DNA from: Mycolicibacterium sphagni
GTDB lineage: Bacteria; Actinomycetota; Actinomycetes; Mycobacteriales; Mycobacteriaceae
Reading direction: 5' to 3'
Assembly: GCF_013337765.1 (NCBI RefSeq)
Contig: NZ_VBSB01000007.1
Span: forward strand, 157,917-221,916
Length of the DNA stretch: 64,000 bases
A model generated the notes under the pieces. It made no database searches and was not told the origin of the DNA. It was given only the letters and a program-made list of their open reading frames with translations. Shown here in pieces: positions 36,546-45,380 of this stretch. Position 1 is the first letter of the stretch. The number at the start of each line of letters is the position of its first letter. The position numbers were made by a program, and so were the translations under genes.

Positions 36546-37409
36546 TCAGGCGTGCCGCACATCAGGCAGGGACCGGGCCTGCAGGTCGGCGTCGAATCGA
36601 TACCGCCCGGCTGCGGTGACGTTCAGGCTGAGCCCGCGAGCACCGCGCTTCCACCCACGCCGACGCGCCTGCTGGAACTCCTGCAGGATGGTCCACAAGA
36701 TCCGCAGGCCGTCGCTGACCGCGTTCAAGTTGCTCGCACCGTGGATCCGGTCAAGCTCGTAGCTGCTGACTTCGGCGATCTGCATGCCGCTGGCAGCGAC
36801 GCGGATGTTGATCAGTGACTCGATCTCGAACCCGTCACCCCACTGCGGACGATCGATGCCTGGATCGGGCAAGTCCATCACGTCGAGGCAATCGCTCCAG
36901 AACGCGTTGTACCCGTAGCACAGGTCGGTGTATTTGGTCGCGAACAATAGGTTGACCAATGTGTTGAGTCCCCAGTTGCCGAGGCGGCGCGTCCGGGTGA
37001 TATCGCTGCTCCCACCGCCCTGCACGAAGCGTGAACCCTTGGCGAAGTCCTTACCCGAGATCAGCGCCCCGACGAAACGGGGAATCTCGGCAGGGTCGGT
37101 GCTGCCGTCGGCGTCGATCATGACGATGATGTCGCCGGAGGCAGCGGCGAAGCCACACGCCAAGGCGTTGCCTTTGCCCTTGCGAGTCTGCTTGAGGTGG
37201 ACACCGGAGGGCCACAGTTCGCGAGCCACGGCCGCGGTGTTGTCCACTGAGCCTCCGTCGACGAACACGACCTCATCGACGTCGTGGGGCAACCGCGAAG
37301 CGATGTAACCGAGATTGCGCTCCTCGTTCAGCGCGGGGATGACGACCGAGATCTTCGGCCGGCGCACGGAGTGCGACATCACGGCCCATATGCCGACGAC
37401 GTTGCTCAC
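36546..37409 (-). CDS. GT2 glycosyltransferase, dolichyl-phosphate-mannose-synthase-like
   Basis: 287 residues resembling polyprenyl-phosphate sugar synthases: SVVIPALNEERNLGYIASRLP (about 21-41), FVDGGSVDNTAAVA, the polyprenyl-synthase KGKGNALACGFAAASGDIIVMIDADGS with DAD near 99-101, and a downstream GDGFEIESLINIR motif. The GTG start has AGAGGAAG just upstream. No C-terminal helices are present. First gene of the five-gene operon; it could make a polyprenyl-phosphate sugar donor or start the lipid-linked chain. Confidence 0.87.
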   Translation of the reverse strand: MSNVVGIWAVMSHSVRRPKISVVIPALNEERNLGYIASRLPHDVDEVVFVDGGSVDNTAAVARELWPSGVHLKQTRKGKGNALACGFAAASGDIIVMIDADGSTDPAEIPRFVGALISGKDFAKGSRFVQGGGSSDITRTRRLGNWGLNTLVNLLFATKYTDLCYGYNAFWSDCLDVMDLPDPGIDRPQWGDGFEIESLINIRVAASGMQIAEVSSYELDRIHGASNLNAVSDGLRILWTILQEFQQARRRGWKRGARGLSLNVTAAGRYRFDADLQARSLPDVRHA

Positions 37410-37766
37410 GGCTGTTCTTCCTCTCGGTCAAAACGTTGAAGCGCTCCCCCGAGACGCAACCTCTCCGCACCATGTGGCATCAAGTCACTTGGCAAACTAA
37501 CAAAAATTCGCCAAATTTGCATCATCACGCACTGTGAAATATTCGACAACTTTGCCTGACGGACACCCGATGGGGTCATCTGGTACCCGGTTGTGCCCGC
37601 CGGGGAGGCTTCCTGCACGCTCTCGCTTGGCACCGCAAATTCCCGGTATTTACGCATCATATGCGTGTACCAAAGACCATCGCGGGCCGACCGCCGCGTC
37701 GTCGGCGCGGCCGCGGCGCGACGGTGCGCCCGACGGCCGTCGCGTCATCAAAGAGAAGGTGAACGG
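37410..37766. other. Promoter region of the glycosyltransferase operon
   Basis: About 360 bases between the GT operon start and the 3' end of the methyltransferase-like gene. The stretch 37490-37560 is markedly AT-rich compared with its surroundings and contains a CAAATTTG palindrome; it is the likely promoter site. A second palindrome, ACGCAT-cat-ATGCGT, lies at 37652-37666. No gene with a ribosome site was found. Confidence 0.45.
37652..37666. promoter_or_regulatory. Inverted repeat, possible operator
   Basis: Perfect 6-bp arms with a 3-base spacer, ACGCAT-cat-ATGCGT, about 245 bases upstream of the glycosyltransferase operon start. A dimeric regulator could bind it; no regulator gene is present in the accessory region. 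Confidence 0.3.
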
Positions 37767-38897
37767 TCACGAATGAATATTTGCTGTAGTGGAACAGGCC
37801 AACGACTCATCCGTAGGGGTGCCGGAGGCGAACAACTCATCGCTGACCCACCGTCCGGTGAGTTCGGGGTAGGCAACCGAAACCTCCTGGAAGAGGTCGG
37901 ACAGGGTGAGCACGACGTGGTCCGGATCAGCGGCGACCAGGTCATCCGGCGCGATGATCGGAATGTCGGTTCCGGGCATCCGGCGGCCCTGCTTTGAGCT
38001 GGACGCATCCGCGACCGCCGCGACGAGCCTGCTATCGATGCCCGCGCGCGCGAACAGTGCGACCGCACGCGATGCGGCGCCGTAGCCATAGACCCGACGC
38101 CCAGCATCGGCTTGCCGCTCGAGCCACTCACGCAGCGCCCGACAGTGATCGTCGGCCGCGCGCTGCAGAGTCCGGAGAACGGCCGGCTGGGTGATCCCTG
38201 CCTCATCGGCCACGATTCGTCGCACCGACGTGGGCGGGGGTGTTTGCCCGTGCGTGGCGGCCACCAGCACAGTGCCGCCGTACAGGTCGAATTCCCACGC
38301 ATCGACCGCACTCATTCCCGCCCGCTCCAGCAGACCGAGCATCGCGGTGATCGAGTAGTAGCCGTAGTGGCCGTGCCGCAGGCAGTTCCACTGCTTCTTG
38401 CCGACGATGGTCGCCAGGGAGTGGTACTGCACCAGGAGCACCCCGCCCTTGGCCGTCGCGGCGGCCCGCCTGTCGAACGCGTCTTGCTGGTCGGGCTCGT
38501 GCATCAATCCGAAGCAGTCAAGGACGACGTCGGCAACGTCGGCCTCCTCGAATCCACGTCCGGCGAGCAACGGTAGCCAGCTGCCCCCGTGCGGACTGCC
38601 GAACTCACGCACCGTCGATCCGCGCAACCAGTGTGCCGCCGCCACCCGGCTCACCGCGTCGGCAGCCTGGCGTCGCAGGGCTTGCGGTTCGACCGCCCGC
38701 GGCTCGTCGGTGACCGTGTCGTCTTCGGCCAGCTGGGCCAAGCCGCACGCCGTGCAGAGGTCCATCGCAAGCGGGTGTGACGATTCCTCGGGCACAACGG
38801 GATCAGTGGCCGCCGGAAAGAAGTCCTGTGCCGGTACGCAACCCAGGTCGAGCACGCGGGACAAAGCGCGACTTCGGCATCCTCGGCAGCGACTCAT
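37767..38897 (-). CDS. C-methyltransferase-like protein with degenerate SAM site
   Basis: 376 residues with the three-part layout of sugar C-methyltransferases (NovU/TylC3 type): an N-terminal zinc site (C4, C7, C48, C51), a central Rossmann-like region and a C-terminal domain starting VYGYGAASRAVALFARAG. The central SAM motif is unusual: VREFGSPHGGSWLPLL where active relatives read VEIGSNDGYLL. HGHYGYYSITAMLGLLERAG resembles the catalytic HEHxxYYS region but reads HGHYGYYS. It may be inactive, regulatory or act on a different substrate. It is divergent from the RmlC-like gene with only 14 bases between starts. Confidence 0.75.
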   Translation of the reverse strand: MSRCRGCRSRALSRVLDLGCVPAQDFFPAATDPVVPEESSHPLAMDLCTACGLAQLAEDDTVTDEPRAVEPQALRRQAADAVSRVAAAHWLRGSTVREFGSPHGGSWLPLLAGRGFEEADVADVVLDCFGLMHEPDQQDAFDRRAAATAKGGVLLVQYHSLATIVGKKQWNCLRHGHYGYYSITAMLGLLERAGMSAVDAWEFDLYGGTVLVAATHGQTPPPTSVRRIVADEAGITQPAVLRTLQRAADDHCRALREWLERQADAGRRVYGYGAASRAVALFARAGIDSRLVAAVADASSSKQGRRMPGTDIPIIAPDDLVAADPDHVVLTLSDLFQEVSVAYPELTGRWVSDELFASGTPTDESLACSTTANIHS

Positions 38898-38911
38898 GGC
38901 AGCATGGCCCC

Positions 38912-39532
38912 GTGCGGATCAGGCAAACCGGTGTCGCCGGCGTCGTCGTACTCGTTCCCCAGCCGTTCTCCGACGAACGCGGCCTCTTCACCCGGACCTT
39001 CGATGCCGACATCTTCGATGACTATCTCGGCACTCCGGGGTTCAGCGCGTCGTTCGTCCAGGACTCGCAATCCCGCTCGGTGCAAGGAACCATCCGCGGG
39101 ATGCACGGCCGGTCGGGACAGGGCGAAGCCAAACTCGTCCGCTGCGCGAACGGAGCGGTACACGATGTCGTCGTCGACATCAGGCCCGACTCGCCGACCT
39201 TCGGCCACCAGGTGTCGGTCCGGCTCGACGATGCCGATTTTCTGCACCTCTATGTGCCCCAAGGATTTCTGCACGGCTTTCAGGCGCTCACCCCGACCGC
39301 CGATGTCTGCTATCGGATCAACCGCCCGCACGACCCGAGCGAAGATCTGGCGGTCGCCTTCGACGACGCCGATCTCGCCATAGCGTGGCCGCTTCCAGCC
39401 ACGGCCGTCTCGGCACGCGACCGCTCCGCCGGCAGCTGGCGTCAACTGGTCAGCCAACTCGGTCTCCCCGGCACATTGCCTCGTCGAGCACACCCGATTG
39501 ACGCAGGGCCTTCAGACGTGCCAACCGGGTGA
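38912..39532 (+). CDS. RmlC-like dTDP-sugar epimerase
   Basis: 206-residue cupin protein of the dTDP-4-dehydrorhamnose 3,5-epimerase family: FSDERGLFTRTF, RGMHGRSGQGEAKLVRC (catalytic His in RGMH, followed by Lys), VVVDIRPDSPTFG and VPQGFLHGFQAL. The region that in RmlC carries the catalytic Tyr (typically CYKVTDYYSPEHE) reads CYRINRPHDPSED, so that Tyr is not conserved. It may therefore epimerise one position only. The 3' end overlaps the convergent NAD-epimerase gene by 83 bases, a long overlap. The strain also needs a housekeeping RmlC elsewhere. Confidence 0.8.
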   Translation: MRIRQTGVAGVVVLVPQPFSDERGLFTRTFDADIFDDYLGTPGFSASFVQDSQSRSVQGTIRGMHGRSGQGEAKLVRCANGAVHDVVVDIRPDSPTFGHQVSVRLDDADFLHLYVPQGFLHGFQALTPTADVCYRINRPHDPSEDLAVAFDDADLAIAWPLPATAVSARDRSAGSWRQLVSQLGLPGTLPRRAHPIDAGPSDVPTG

Positions 39533-40490
39533 ACTGACCAGTGAAGGCGGCCTCGGTCAATCCATAAGCGGTGTATTTCGTGTACAGCTCCGCGGCGCCG
39601 TCGGTCACCGACCACTGCGCGTGATATCCCAGGCACTCACGCGCCTTCGAGAAATCAACCCGATACGAGCGCGGATCCGCGCCGGTTTCACCGGTGATGC
39701 ACAACTGCGCCGCCGGGACGACCTCGGTCACCGCCCGGGCGATCTCGGCCACCGTGACGTTGTTGGCCTCGGTGCCGATGTTGAACGCCTGACACCGGAT
39801 CGCCTCCACCGGGGCGGTCAGGCACAGGGTGAACGCTCGGGCGATGTCCTCGGCATGCACCAGGGGTCGCCACGGCGTGCCATCGGATAGCACCTTCACC
39901 GTGCCGCTGAGCACCGCGTGTCCGACCAAGTTGTTCAGCACGATGTCGGCGCGAAGTCGCGGCGAGAATCCGAAAGCCGTGGCATTCCTCAGGAATACGG
40001 GCGTGAATCCGGAATCGGCGATCGCCGCGAGATCGTCTTCCACCCAGACTTTGCTCTCCGCATAGGGCGTCAGCGGGCGCAGTGGCGCATCCTCATCGAC
40101 CAGGCCGTCGCCAGCCGATCCGTACACCGAGCACGTCGACGCGTAGAGGAAACGCGAGACCCCAGCTGCCTTGGCGGCATGGGCCAGCTGCACTGACGCG
40201 CGATGGTTTATCTGGTAGGTGACGTCCGGGGCGAGATCGCCGAGCGGGTCGTTGGACAATGCCGCCAGGTGGACTACCGCCTGCACGCCTTCCAAGTGTT
40301 CGGCGGTGATGTCCCGCAGGTCAACGGGTCCGCCGTCGCCGACCTGCGGTGGATCCACCGGAGCCGGACCAAGCACGCAGTCGGCGAAATATCCTGAGTC
40401 CAGGCCGATTACCTCGTGTCCCGCGTCGCGCAGGATCGGGACCATCACGGTGCCGAGATAGCCTTGATGGCCGGTGACGAGTACGCGCAT
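39450..40490 (-). CDS. NAD-dependent sugar epimerase/dehydratase
   Basis: Extended SDR of 346 residues. The cofactor loop is GHQGYLG (7-13) and the catalytic YxxxK is YAESK (143-147), with STCSVYG before it. The closest general description is nucleotide-sugar 4-epimerase/dehydratase/reductase; the exact reaction is open. Its ATG lies immediately after the LmbE stop with GGAGG inside that gene, making it last in the four-gene sugar operon. Confidence 0.85.
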   Translation of the reverse strand: MRVLVTGHQGYLGTVMVPILRDAGHEVIGLDSGYFADCVLGPAPVDPPQVGDGGPVDLRDITAEHLEGVQAVVHLAALSNDPLGDLAPDVTYQINHRASVQLAHAAKAAGVSRFLYASTCSVYGSAGDGLVDEDAPLRPLTPYAESKVWVEDDLAAIADSGFTPVFLRNATAFGFSPRLRADIVLNNLVGHAVLSGTVKVLSDGTPWRPLVHAEDIARAFTLCLTAPVEAIRCQAFNIGTEANNVTVAEIARAVTEVVPAAQLCITGETGADPRSYRVDFSKARECLGYHAQWSVTDGAAELYTKYTAYGLTEAAFTGQFTRLARLKALRQSGVLDEAMCRGDRVG

Positions 40491-41141
40491 TCAGCGGCCT
40501 CCGAGTCGCAGCGAGATCTTTTCTGCCGCAAACGCTTCCGCATGTCGACTACGGCACTGCACCCCACGCAACCGCGACAAGCCGAGGAACGCCTCTTCGT
40601 CGAACCAGTCGTGCATCGTCTGCGAGGGGTAGTACTTGCAGAGCAACCGAGCCTTCTCCTCGGCGACCCCGACGGCCAGCGGAACGAACACGTCCGGCTG
40701 GGGAGTGTCCGTCTCCCACTTCAAAATCTCGTAGCCGAGGGTGAGGTGGTCGCGGAATTCCGTGGGCAACAGCTCGGCGAGCAACCGATGGTCCTGGTGC
40801 GCGTCGCGTCGCTGAGGCCCGAAAACGATTGCCGGCTCGCATGATCGGCGAAACTCGTGCAACGCCGCCTTAACCTCCTGCCAGTGCGCCGGCGTCCGGC
40901 CATCCGGGATGTTCAACACAGTCACGTGCACGGTTGCCCCAGGGCAGAAGGCGTCGAGTGCCGCCCGCTCCTCCGACTCGCGCGCGGTACCAGCGCCTGA
41001 CAACACCAACGCATGTACCCGAAGGCCGGGCTCGTCAGCGCACAGCGATAGCAGGGTGCCGCCCATCCCGATGGCGATGTCGTCGCAATGCGCACCGACC
41101 GTCGCGATCTCGCCCACTGCGCCGGTTGACAATTCACGCAT
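40491..41141 (-). CDS. LmbE/PIG-L family deacetylase
   Basis: 216 residues. The zinc site of PIG-L enzymes is visible as AHCDD (17-21, normally AHPDD) and HQDH (115-118). These enzymes remove acetyl groups from N-acetyl sugars. The ATG at 41141 lies inside the end of the nucleotidyltransferase gene (8-base overlap) with GGGAG upstream. The combination with an RfbF-type nucleotidyltransferase and a C-methyltransferase suggests that an acetylated sugar intermediate or its glycan product is deacetylated. Confidence 0.85.
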   Translation of the reverse strand: MRELSTGAVGEIATVGAHCDDIAIGMGGTLLSLCADEPGLRVHALVLSGAGTARESEERAALDAFCPGATVHVTVLNIPDGRTPAHWQEVKAALHEFRRSCEPAIVFGPQRRDAHQDHRLLAELLPTEFRDHLTLGYEILKWETDTPQPDVFVPLAVGVAEEKARLLCKYYPSQTMHDWFDEEAFLGLSRLRGVQCRSRHAEAFAAEKISLRLGGR

Positions 41142-41916
41142 TCGAGAGCTCCCACAGCGCCCATGGGCGGTTACCGTGGCGATAACCGTCGTCGAGCTCG
41201 GCTCGCTCCTTGAAGGTGTCGGCCGGCTTCCAAAAGCCTGTGTGCCGGTAGCCGAACAGCCGACCCTGGCCCGCCAGGGTCTCGCACGCGTCACCGACCA
41301 GGTCCCCGCCCGGCGGCAGGTAGTCGAAGATCTCCTGGGAGAGGACGAAAAAGCCGCCGTTGACCCAGATCGGCAAGTTCGCGACCGGGATGATCTCCTT
41401 GACCTCGCCGGAGTCTTTCACCTCGACGCAGTGGAACGACTGCTGCGGCGGCACCAGCATCATCGATGCCACAGCCCCGGATTCGTGGAATCGGTCCACG
41501 ATGTCGTCGAGCCGCGCGTCGGTCAGCACGTCGGCGTAGTTGGCCAAGAAATACTCGTCGCCGTCGAGGTAGTCGCGCACCCTCCGCAGCCGCTCGCCGA
41601 GCGCTGATTCCAGTCCGGTATCGACAAACGTGATCTTCCAATCACTGATGTCGTTGTCCAACAACTGAACCTGGCCGTCGCGCATGACGAAGTCGTTCGA
41701 CGCCGTCTCGCGGTACTCCAGGAAGAAGTCCTTGATGTGCGAAGCACCGTAACCGAGACACAGGATGAACTCCTTGTGCCCGAAATGGGCGTAGTAGCGC
41801 ATCACGTGCCACAGCAATGGTCTCGGCCCGACCATCTGCATCGGCTTGGGGATGTCGTCGTGGACGGAATTGCGCATTCTCATTCCGTAGCCACCGCAGA
41901 ACAAGACCACCTTCAT
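41134..41916 (-). CDS. RfbF-like sugar-1-phosphate (CTP) nucleotidyltransferase
   Basis: 260 residues with the nucleotidyltransferase signature FCGGYGMRMR (6-15) and IPKPMQMVGPRPLLWHVM, typical of glucose-1-phosphate cytidylyltransferases that make CDP-glucose. NYADVLTD is the metal-site aspartate region and GFWKPADTFKERAEL is the C-terminal signature. The start ATG 41916 overlaps the methyltransferase stop (ATGA). No CDP-glucose 4,6-dehydratase gene is adjacent, so either one is supplied elsewhere or the product is used differently. Confidence 0.88.
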   Translation of the reverse strand: MKVVLFCGGYGMRMRNSVHDDIPKPMQMVGPRPLLWHVMRYYAHFGHKEFILCLGYGASHIKDFFLEYRETASNDFVMRDGQVQLLDNDISDWKITFVDTGLESALGERLRRVRDYLDGDEYFLANYADVLTDARLDDIVDRFHESGAVASMMLVPPQQSFHCVEVKDSGEVKEIIPVANLPIWVNGGFFVLSQEIFDYLPPGGDLVGDACETLAGQGRLFGYRHTGFWKPADTFKERAELDDGYRHGNRPWALWELSNA

Positions 41917-43169
41917 CCGGCTTGACTCCCAACGACTTCGGGCTGCCAGCTCACCACGCGCAGGGTCGGCAGCGGGTAGACGAGCCGGCCGCCCCAGTCC
42001 GCGACATAGGACAGTTGACTGGTCAGCTCGGTTTCGAGATTCCACGGCAGCACCAGGACGACGTCGGGACGGTCCTCGGCGATGGCGGCCGGTTCCCGGA
42101 TGGCAATCCGGGTGCCCGGGGTGAATCGGCCGTGCTTGTAGGGATTTCGATCGACGGCGTATTCCACGAGGTCGCTGCGAATCCCACAGTAGTTCAGCAG
42201 GGTGTTGCCCTTGCCGGGCGCGCCGTAGGCGACCACGCGCTGGTTATTGGCCTTGCAATCGAGCAGGAATCCCAAGAGTTCATGTCGCAGCGCCTCGGTA
42301 CGCGCGCGCAAGCCCAGATATCCGCCGACGTCGTGCAACCCGGCCTGCTGTTCCAAGCGCAAGATCTCGGAGAGCCGCGAAGTGGGTTGGGCGCCAAGCT
42401 CTTCGGGCCGAGCCCACAGCCGGATCGACCCGCCGTGAGTAGGGATCAGTTCAGCGTCGACCACGCTCAGTCCGGCGACGGCCAGCGCTCTGGTCGCCGC
42501 GAGAACGGTGTAGTACTGAAAATGCTCGTGGTAGATCGTGTCGAACTGCCCGAGGGTGACCAGGTTGAGCGCATGGTGGACCTCGATGCTCAGCCATCCG
42601 TCGTCGGCAAGAAGGGCCCGCAGGCCCCGGCCGAAACCGACGATGTCGGGGATGTGCGCGAACACGTTGTTGGCGATCACCAGATCGGCCGCTCCGTGCT
42701 CCGCCACGACCTCCTGCGCTACGCCCGGGTCGAGGAAGGCGGTTCGGGTCGGCACATTGCGCGCTCGGGCCGCGGCGCCAACGTTGCGGGAAGGCTCGAT
42801 TCCCAGACAGGGGATGCCAGCGGCTACCACGTGTTGGAGCAGGTAGCCGTCATTGCTGGCGACCTCGACGACGAACGATTCCGATCCGAGGCCGAGCCGG
42901 ACGACCGCGTCGTCCACGAATGTCTTGGCGTGCTGAACCCAACTGTCGGAGTATGACGAGAAGTACGCGTACTCGATGAAGGTGTCCTCGGGCGTGATCA
43001 ACGCCGGAATCTGAAGGAGCAGGCACTTTTCACAGAGCCGCAGATGCAACGGGAACGTGGGCTCGGGGGCATCGAGTTCGTCACTGCGGAGGAACCGTTC
43101 ACACGGGGGTGTCGCACCGAGGTCGAGGACACTGACCAGCCGGTACGAACCACACAAACGACAACGCAC
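41913..43169 (-). CDS. Sugar C-methyltransferase (NovU/TylC3-like)
   Basis: 418 residues, the full layout of deoxysugar C-methyltransferases: N-terminal zinc site (C3, C6, C46, C49), SAM fold with VEVASNDGYL (101-110), the catalytic YHEHFQYYT motif, and a C-terminal nucleotide-binding domain with VVAYGAPGKGNTLLNYCGI. Relatives add a methyl branch to a keto-deoxysugar nucleotide. The GTG start at 43169 has GAGG upstream; a longer frame to 43394 lacks family residues. First gene of the sugar operon that reads on into rfbF, lmbE and the epimerase. Confidence 0.88.
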   Translation of the reverse strand: MRCRLCGSYRLVSVLDLGATPPCERFLRSDELDAPEPTFPLHLRLCEKCLLLQIPALITPEDTFIEYAYFSSYSDSWVQHAKTFVDDAVVRLGLGSESFVVEVASNDGYLLQHVVAAGIPCLGIEPSRNVGAAARARNVPTRTAFLDPGVAQEVVAEHGAADLVIANNVFAHIPDIVGFGRGLRALLADDGWLSIEVHHALNLVTLGQFDTIYHEHFQYYTVLAATRALAVAGLSVVDAELIPTHGGSIRLWARPEELGAQPTSRLSEILRLEQQAGLHDVGGYLGLRARTEALRHELLGFLLDCKANNQRVVAYGAPGKGNTLLNYCGIRSDLVEYAVDRNPYKHGRFTPGTRIAIREPAAIAEDRPDVVLVLPWNLETELTSQLSYVADWGGRLVYPLPTLRVVSWQPEVVGSQAG

Positions 43170-43691
43170 GCAACCTCGATTCTTCCGACTCGCCGCACTC
43201 CGCTCCCCAACGGCGAAAACGCATCGAGTTGCGAACACACCTTCGGATTGCGCGGCAGCGAGTGCTGATATCGCATCGAAGGAATCAACTATCCGTTCGC
43301 TCGGACGTACTGTAGCTACTTTTGTTCGGAAAGGGCAACAGATCGAGGGCCTTTGCGGCCCGATGTGACCAAAAACATAATCACAACGGTGCAACGGTAA
43401 CTATGCCGTCAATTTCTGGTCCTGATGAAAGCAAAAATCCCAGTTAGAGTCCGTTTTACGTCTTCGTGTGAAAATTTGCCATAATTGCATCACGATGGGA
43501 GTTATGCCCCCTTTGGGGACAAGCATCACTGAGTGTTGTGTCCCACGGGTGGGACTCCAGCATTCTCACAGGGAATTAGCGGAAGTACCGCACGGATTCG
43601 GCGGCCTTCCACGTGACGCTCCCGATCCGCGAAGGCAACACACGCGACGCCCCTTAGCGCCTCCTTAAGGTTGCCGATACCATCGTCACCC
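43170..43691. other. Divergent region, sugar operon / accD5
   Basis: About 520 bases without a supported gene, marking the right border of the accessory region. The stretch 43310-43500 is AT-rich and probably promotes the sugar operon leftward. The accD5 side contains two inverted repeats, a CCCC-TTT-GGGG hairpin at 43507-43518 and a 16-base palindrome at 43540-43555. Confidence 0.45.
43540..43555. promoter_or_regulatory. Palindrome upstream of accD5
   Basis: GTCCCACGGGTGGGAC has perfect 7-bp arms with a 2-base centre, 137 bases before the accD5 start. Symmetry of this kind fits a dimeric repressor or activator site; the regulator is unknown. Confidence 0.4.
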
Positions 43692-45320
43692 ATGACGAGC
43701 GTTAAGGAACCAGCCGCCGGCCACACGGTCGACATCCACACCACTGCGGGCAAGCTGGCCGATCTGCGGCAGCGAGCCGACGAGTCGCTGCATCCGGTTG
43801 GCGAGACCGCGGTGGAGAAGGTCCACGCCAAGGGCAAGCTCACCGCTCGCGAACGCATCCTGGCGCTGCTCGACGAAGGCTCGTTCGTCGAGCTCGACGC
43901 GCTGGCCCGCCACCGCAGCACCAACTTCGGCCTGGCCGAGAACCGGCCCGTCGGCGACGGCGTGGTGACCGGTTACGGCACGATCGACGGCCGCGAGGTC
44001 TGCCTCTTCAGCCAGGACGCCACCGTGTTCGGCGGCAGCCTCGGCGAGGTCTATGGCGAGAAGATCGTCAAGGTCCAGGAACTGGCGATCAAGACCGGCC
44101 GCCCCCTGATCGGCATCAATGACGGCGCGGGCGCCCGCATCCAGGAGGGTGTGGTCTCACTCGGCCTCTACAGCCGGATCTTCCGCAACAACATCCTCGC
44201 GTCGGGGGTGGTCCCGCAGATCTCGCTGATCATGGGTGCGGCCGCGGGCGGCCACGTCTACTCCCCCGCGCTGACCGACTTCGTCATCATGGTCGACCAG
44301 ACCAGCCAGATGTTCATCACCGGCCCCGACGTCATCAAGACCGTCACCGGTGAGGACGTCACCATGGAGGATCTGGGCGGCGCCCACACCCACATGGCCA
44401 AGTCGGGCACCGTTCACTATGTCGCCTCCGGTGAGCAGGATGCCCTCGACTACGTCCGCGACCTGCTGAGCTACCTGCCGCCCAACAATTACGCCGAGCC
44501 GCCGCGCTACCCGGCGCCGCCGCACCCGGGCGCCATCGAGGACAACCTCACCGACGAGGACCTCGAACTGGACACGCTGATCCCGGATTCGCCGAACCAG
44601 CCGTACGACATGCACGAGGTGATCACCCGCATCCTCGACGACGACGAGTTCCTCGAGGTCCAGGCGGGCTACGCGCAGAACATCATCATCGGGTTCGGAC
44701 GCATCGACGGCCGCCCGGTCGGGATCGTGGCCAACCAGCCCACCCAGTTCGCCGGCTGCCTGGACATCAACGCCTCCGAGAAGGCCGCCCGGTTCGTACG
44801 CACCTGCGATTGCTTCAACATCCCGATCGTGATGCTCGTGGACGTGCCGGGCTTCCTGCCGGGAACCGAGCAGGAATACAACGGGATCATCCGGCGCGGC
44901 GCCAAGCTGCTCTACGCCTACGGCGAGGCCACCGTCGCCAAGGTCACGGTCATCACCCGCAAGGCCTACGGCGGCGCCTACTGCGTCATGGGTTCCAAGG
45001 ACATGGGTTGCGATGTCAACATCGCCTGGCCGACGGCCCAGATCGCGGTCATGGGCGCCTCGGGTGCGGTCGGATTCGTCTACCGCAAGGACCTCAAGGA
45101 CGCGGCCAACGAGGGCAAGGACGTCGACGCCCTGCGCCTGGAGTTGCAGCAGACCTACGAGGACACGCTGGTGAACCCGTACATCGCCGCCGAGCGCGGT
45201 TATGTCGACGCGGTGATCCCGCCGTCGCACACCCGCGGCTACATCTCGACGGCACTGCGGCTGCTGGAGCGCAAGATCGCTCAGGTTCCGCCGAAGAAGC
45301 ACGGGAACATTCCACTGTGA
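43692..45320 (+). CDS. accD5: AccD5: acyl-CoA carboxylase carboxyltransferase (beta) subunit
   Basis: Carboxyltransferase of the AccA3-AccD5-AccE5 complex, which carboxylates propionyl-CoA (and acetyl-CoA) to methylmalonyl-CoA for methyl-branched lipids. The 542 residues closely follow M. tuberculosis AccD5, with [11 protein letters not shown], the oxyanion loops [12 protein letters not shown] and [16 protein letters not shown], and the C-terminal [10 protein letters not shown]. The start at ATG 43692 (MTSV) matches the family; the frame runs back to 43671. It is followed by accE5 at 60 bases. Confidence 0.97.
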   Translation: MTSVKEPAAGHTVDIHTTAGKLADLRQRADESLHPVGETAVEKVHAKGKLTARERILALLDEGSFVELDALARHRSTNFGLAENRPVGDGVVTGYGTIDGREVCLFSQDATVFGGSLGEVYGEKIVKVQELAIKTGRPLIGINDGAGARIQEGVVSLGLYSRIFRNNILASGVVPQISLIMGAAAGGHVYSPALTDFVIMVDQTSQMFITGPDVIKTVTGEDVTMEDLGGAHTHMAKSGTVHYVASGEQDALDYVRDLLSYLPPNNYAEPPRYPAPPHPGAIEDNLTDEDLELDTLIPDSPNQPYDMHEVITRILDDDEFLEVQAGYAQNIIIGFGRIDGRPVGIVANQPTQFAGCLDINASEKAARFVRTCDCFNIPIVMLVDVPGFLPGTEQEYNGIIRRGAKLLYAYGEATVAKVTVITRKAYGGAYCVMGSKDMGCDVNIAWPTAQIAVMGASGAVGFVYRKDLKDAANEGKDVDALRLELQQTYEDTLVNPYIAAERGYVDAVIPPSHTRGYISTALRLLERKIAQVPPKKHGNIPL

Positions 45321-45380
45321 GTCGAGTGAGCGCAGCGAACGAGCGAACGATCGGACTCCTGTGACGAAAGGCTTTCGCCT
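45321..45380 (+). other. accD5-accE5 spacer with a G/A-rich short repeat
   Basis: The 60-base spacer begins GAGTGAGCGCAGCGAACGAG, a purine-rich near-repeat often seen between actinobacterial genes, then GAAAGG, the accE5 ribosome-binding site. No hairpin terminator is seen, so accD5 and accE5 are probably one transcript. Confidence 0.4.

Noticed and set aside
37747..37997. Plus-strand frame opposite the end of the methyltransferase-like gene as a small protein.
   Set aside because: No ribosome site and the minus-strand gene accounts for the sequence.
41817..42956. 379-codon plus-strand frame opposite rfbF and the C-methyltransferase.
   Set aside because: Antisense shadow; both minus-strand genes carry complete family motifs.
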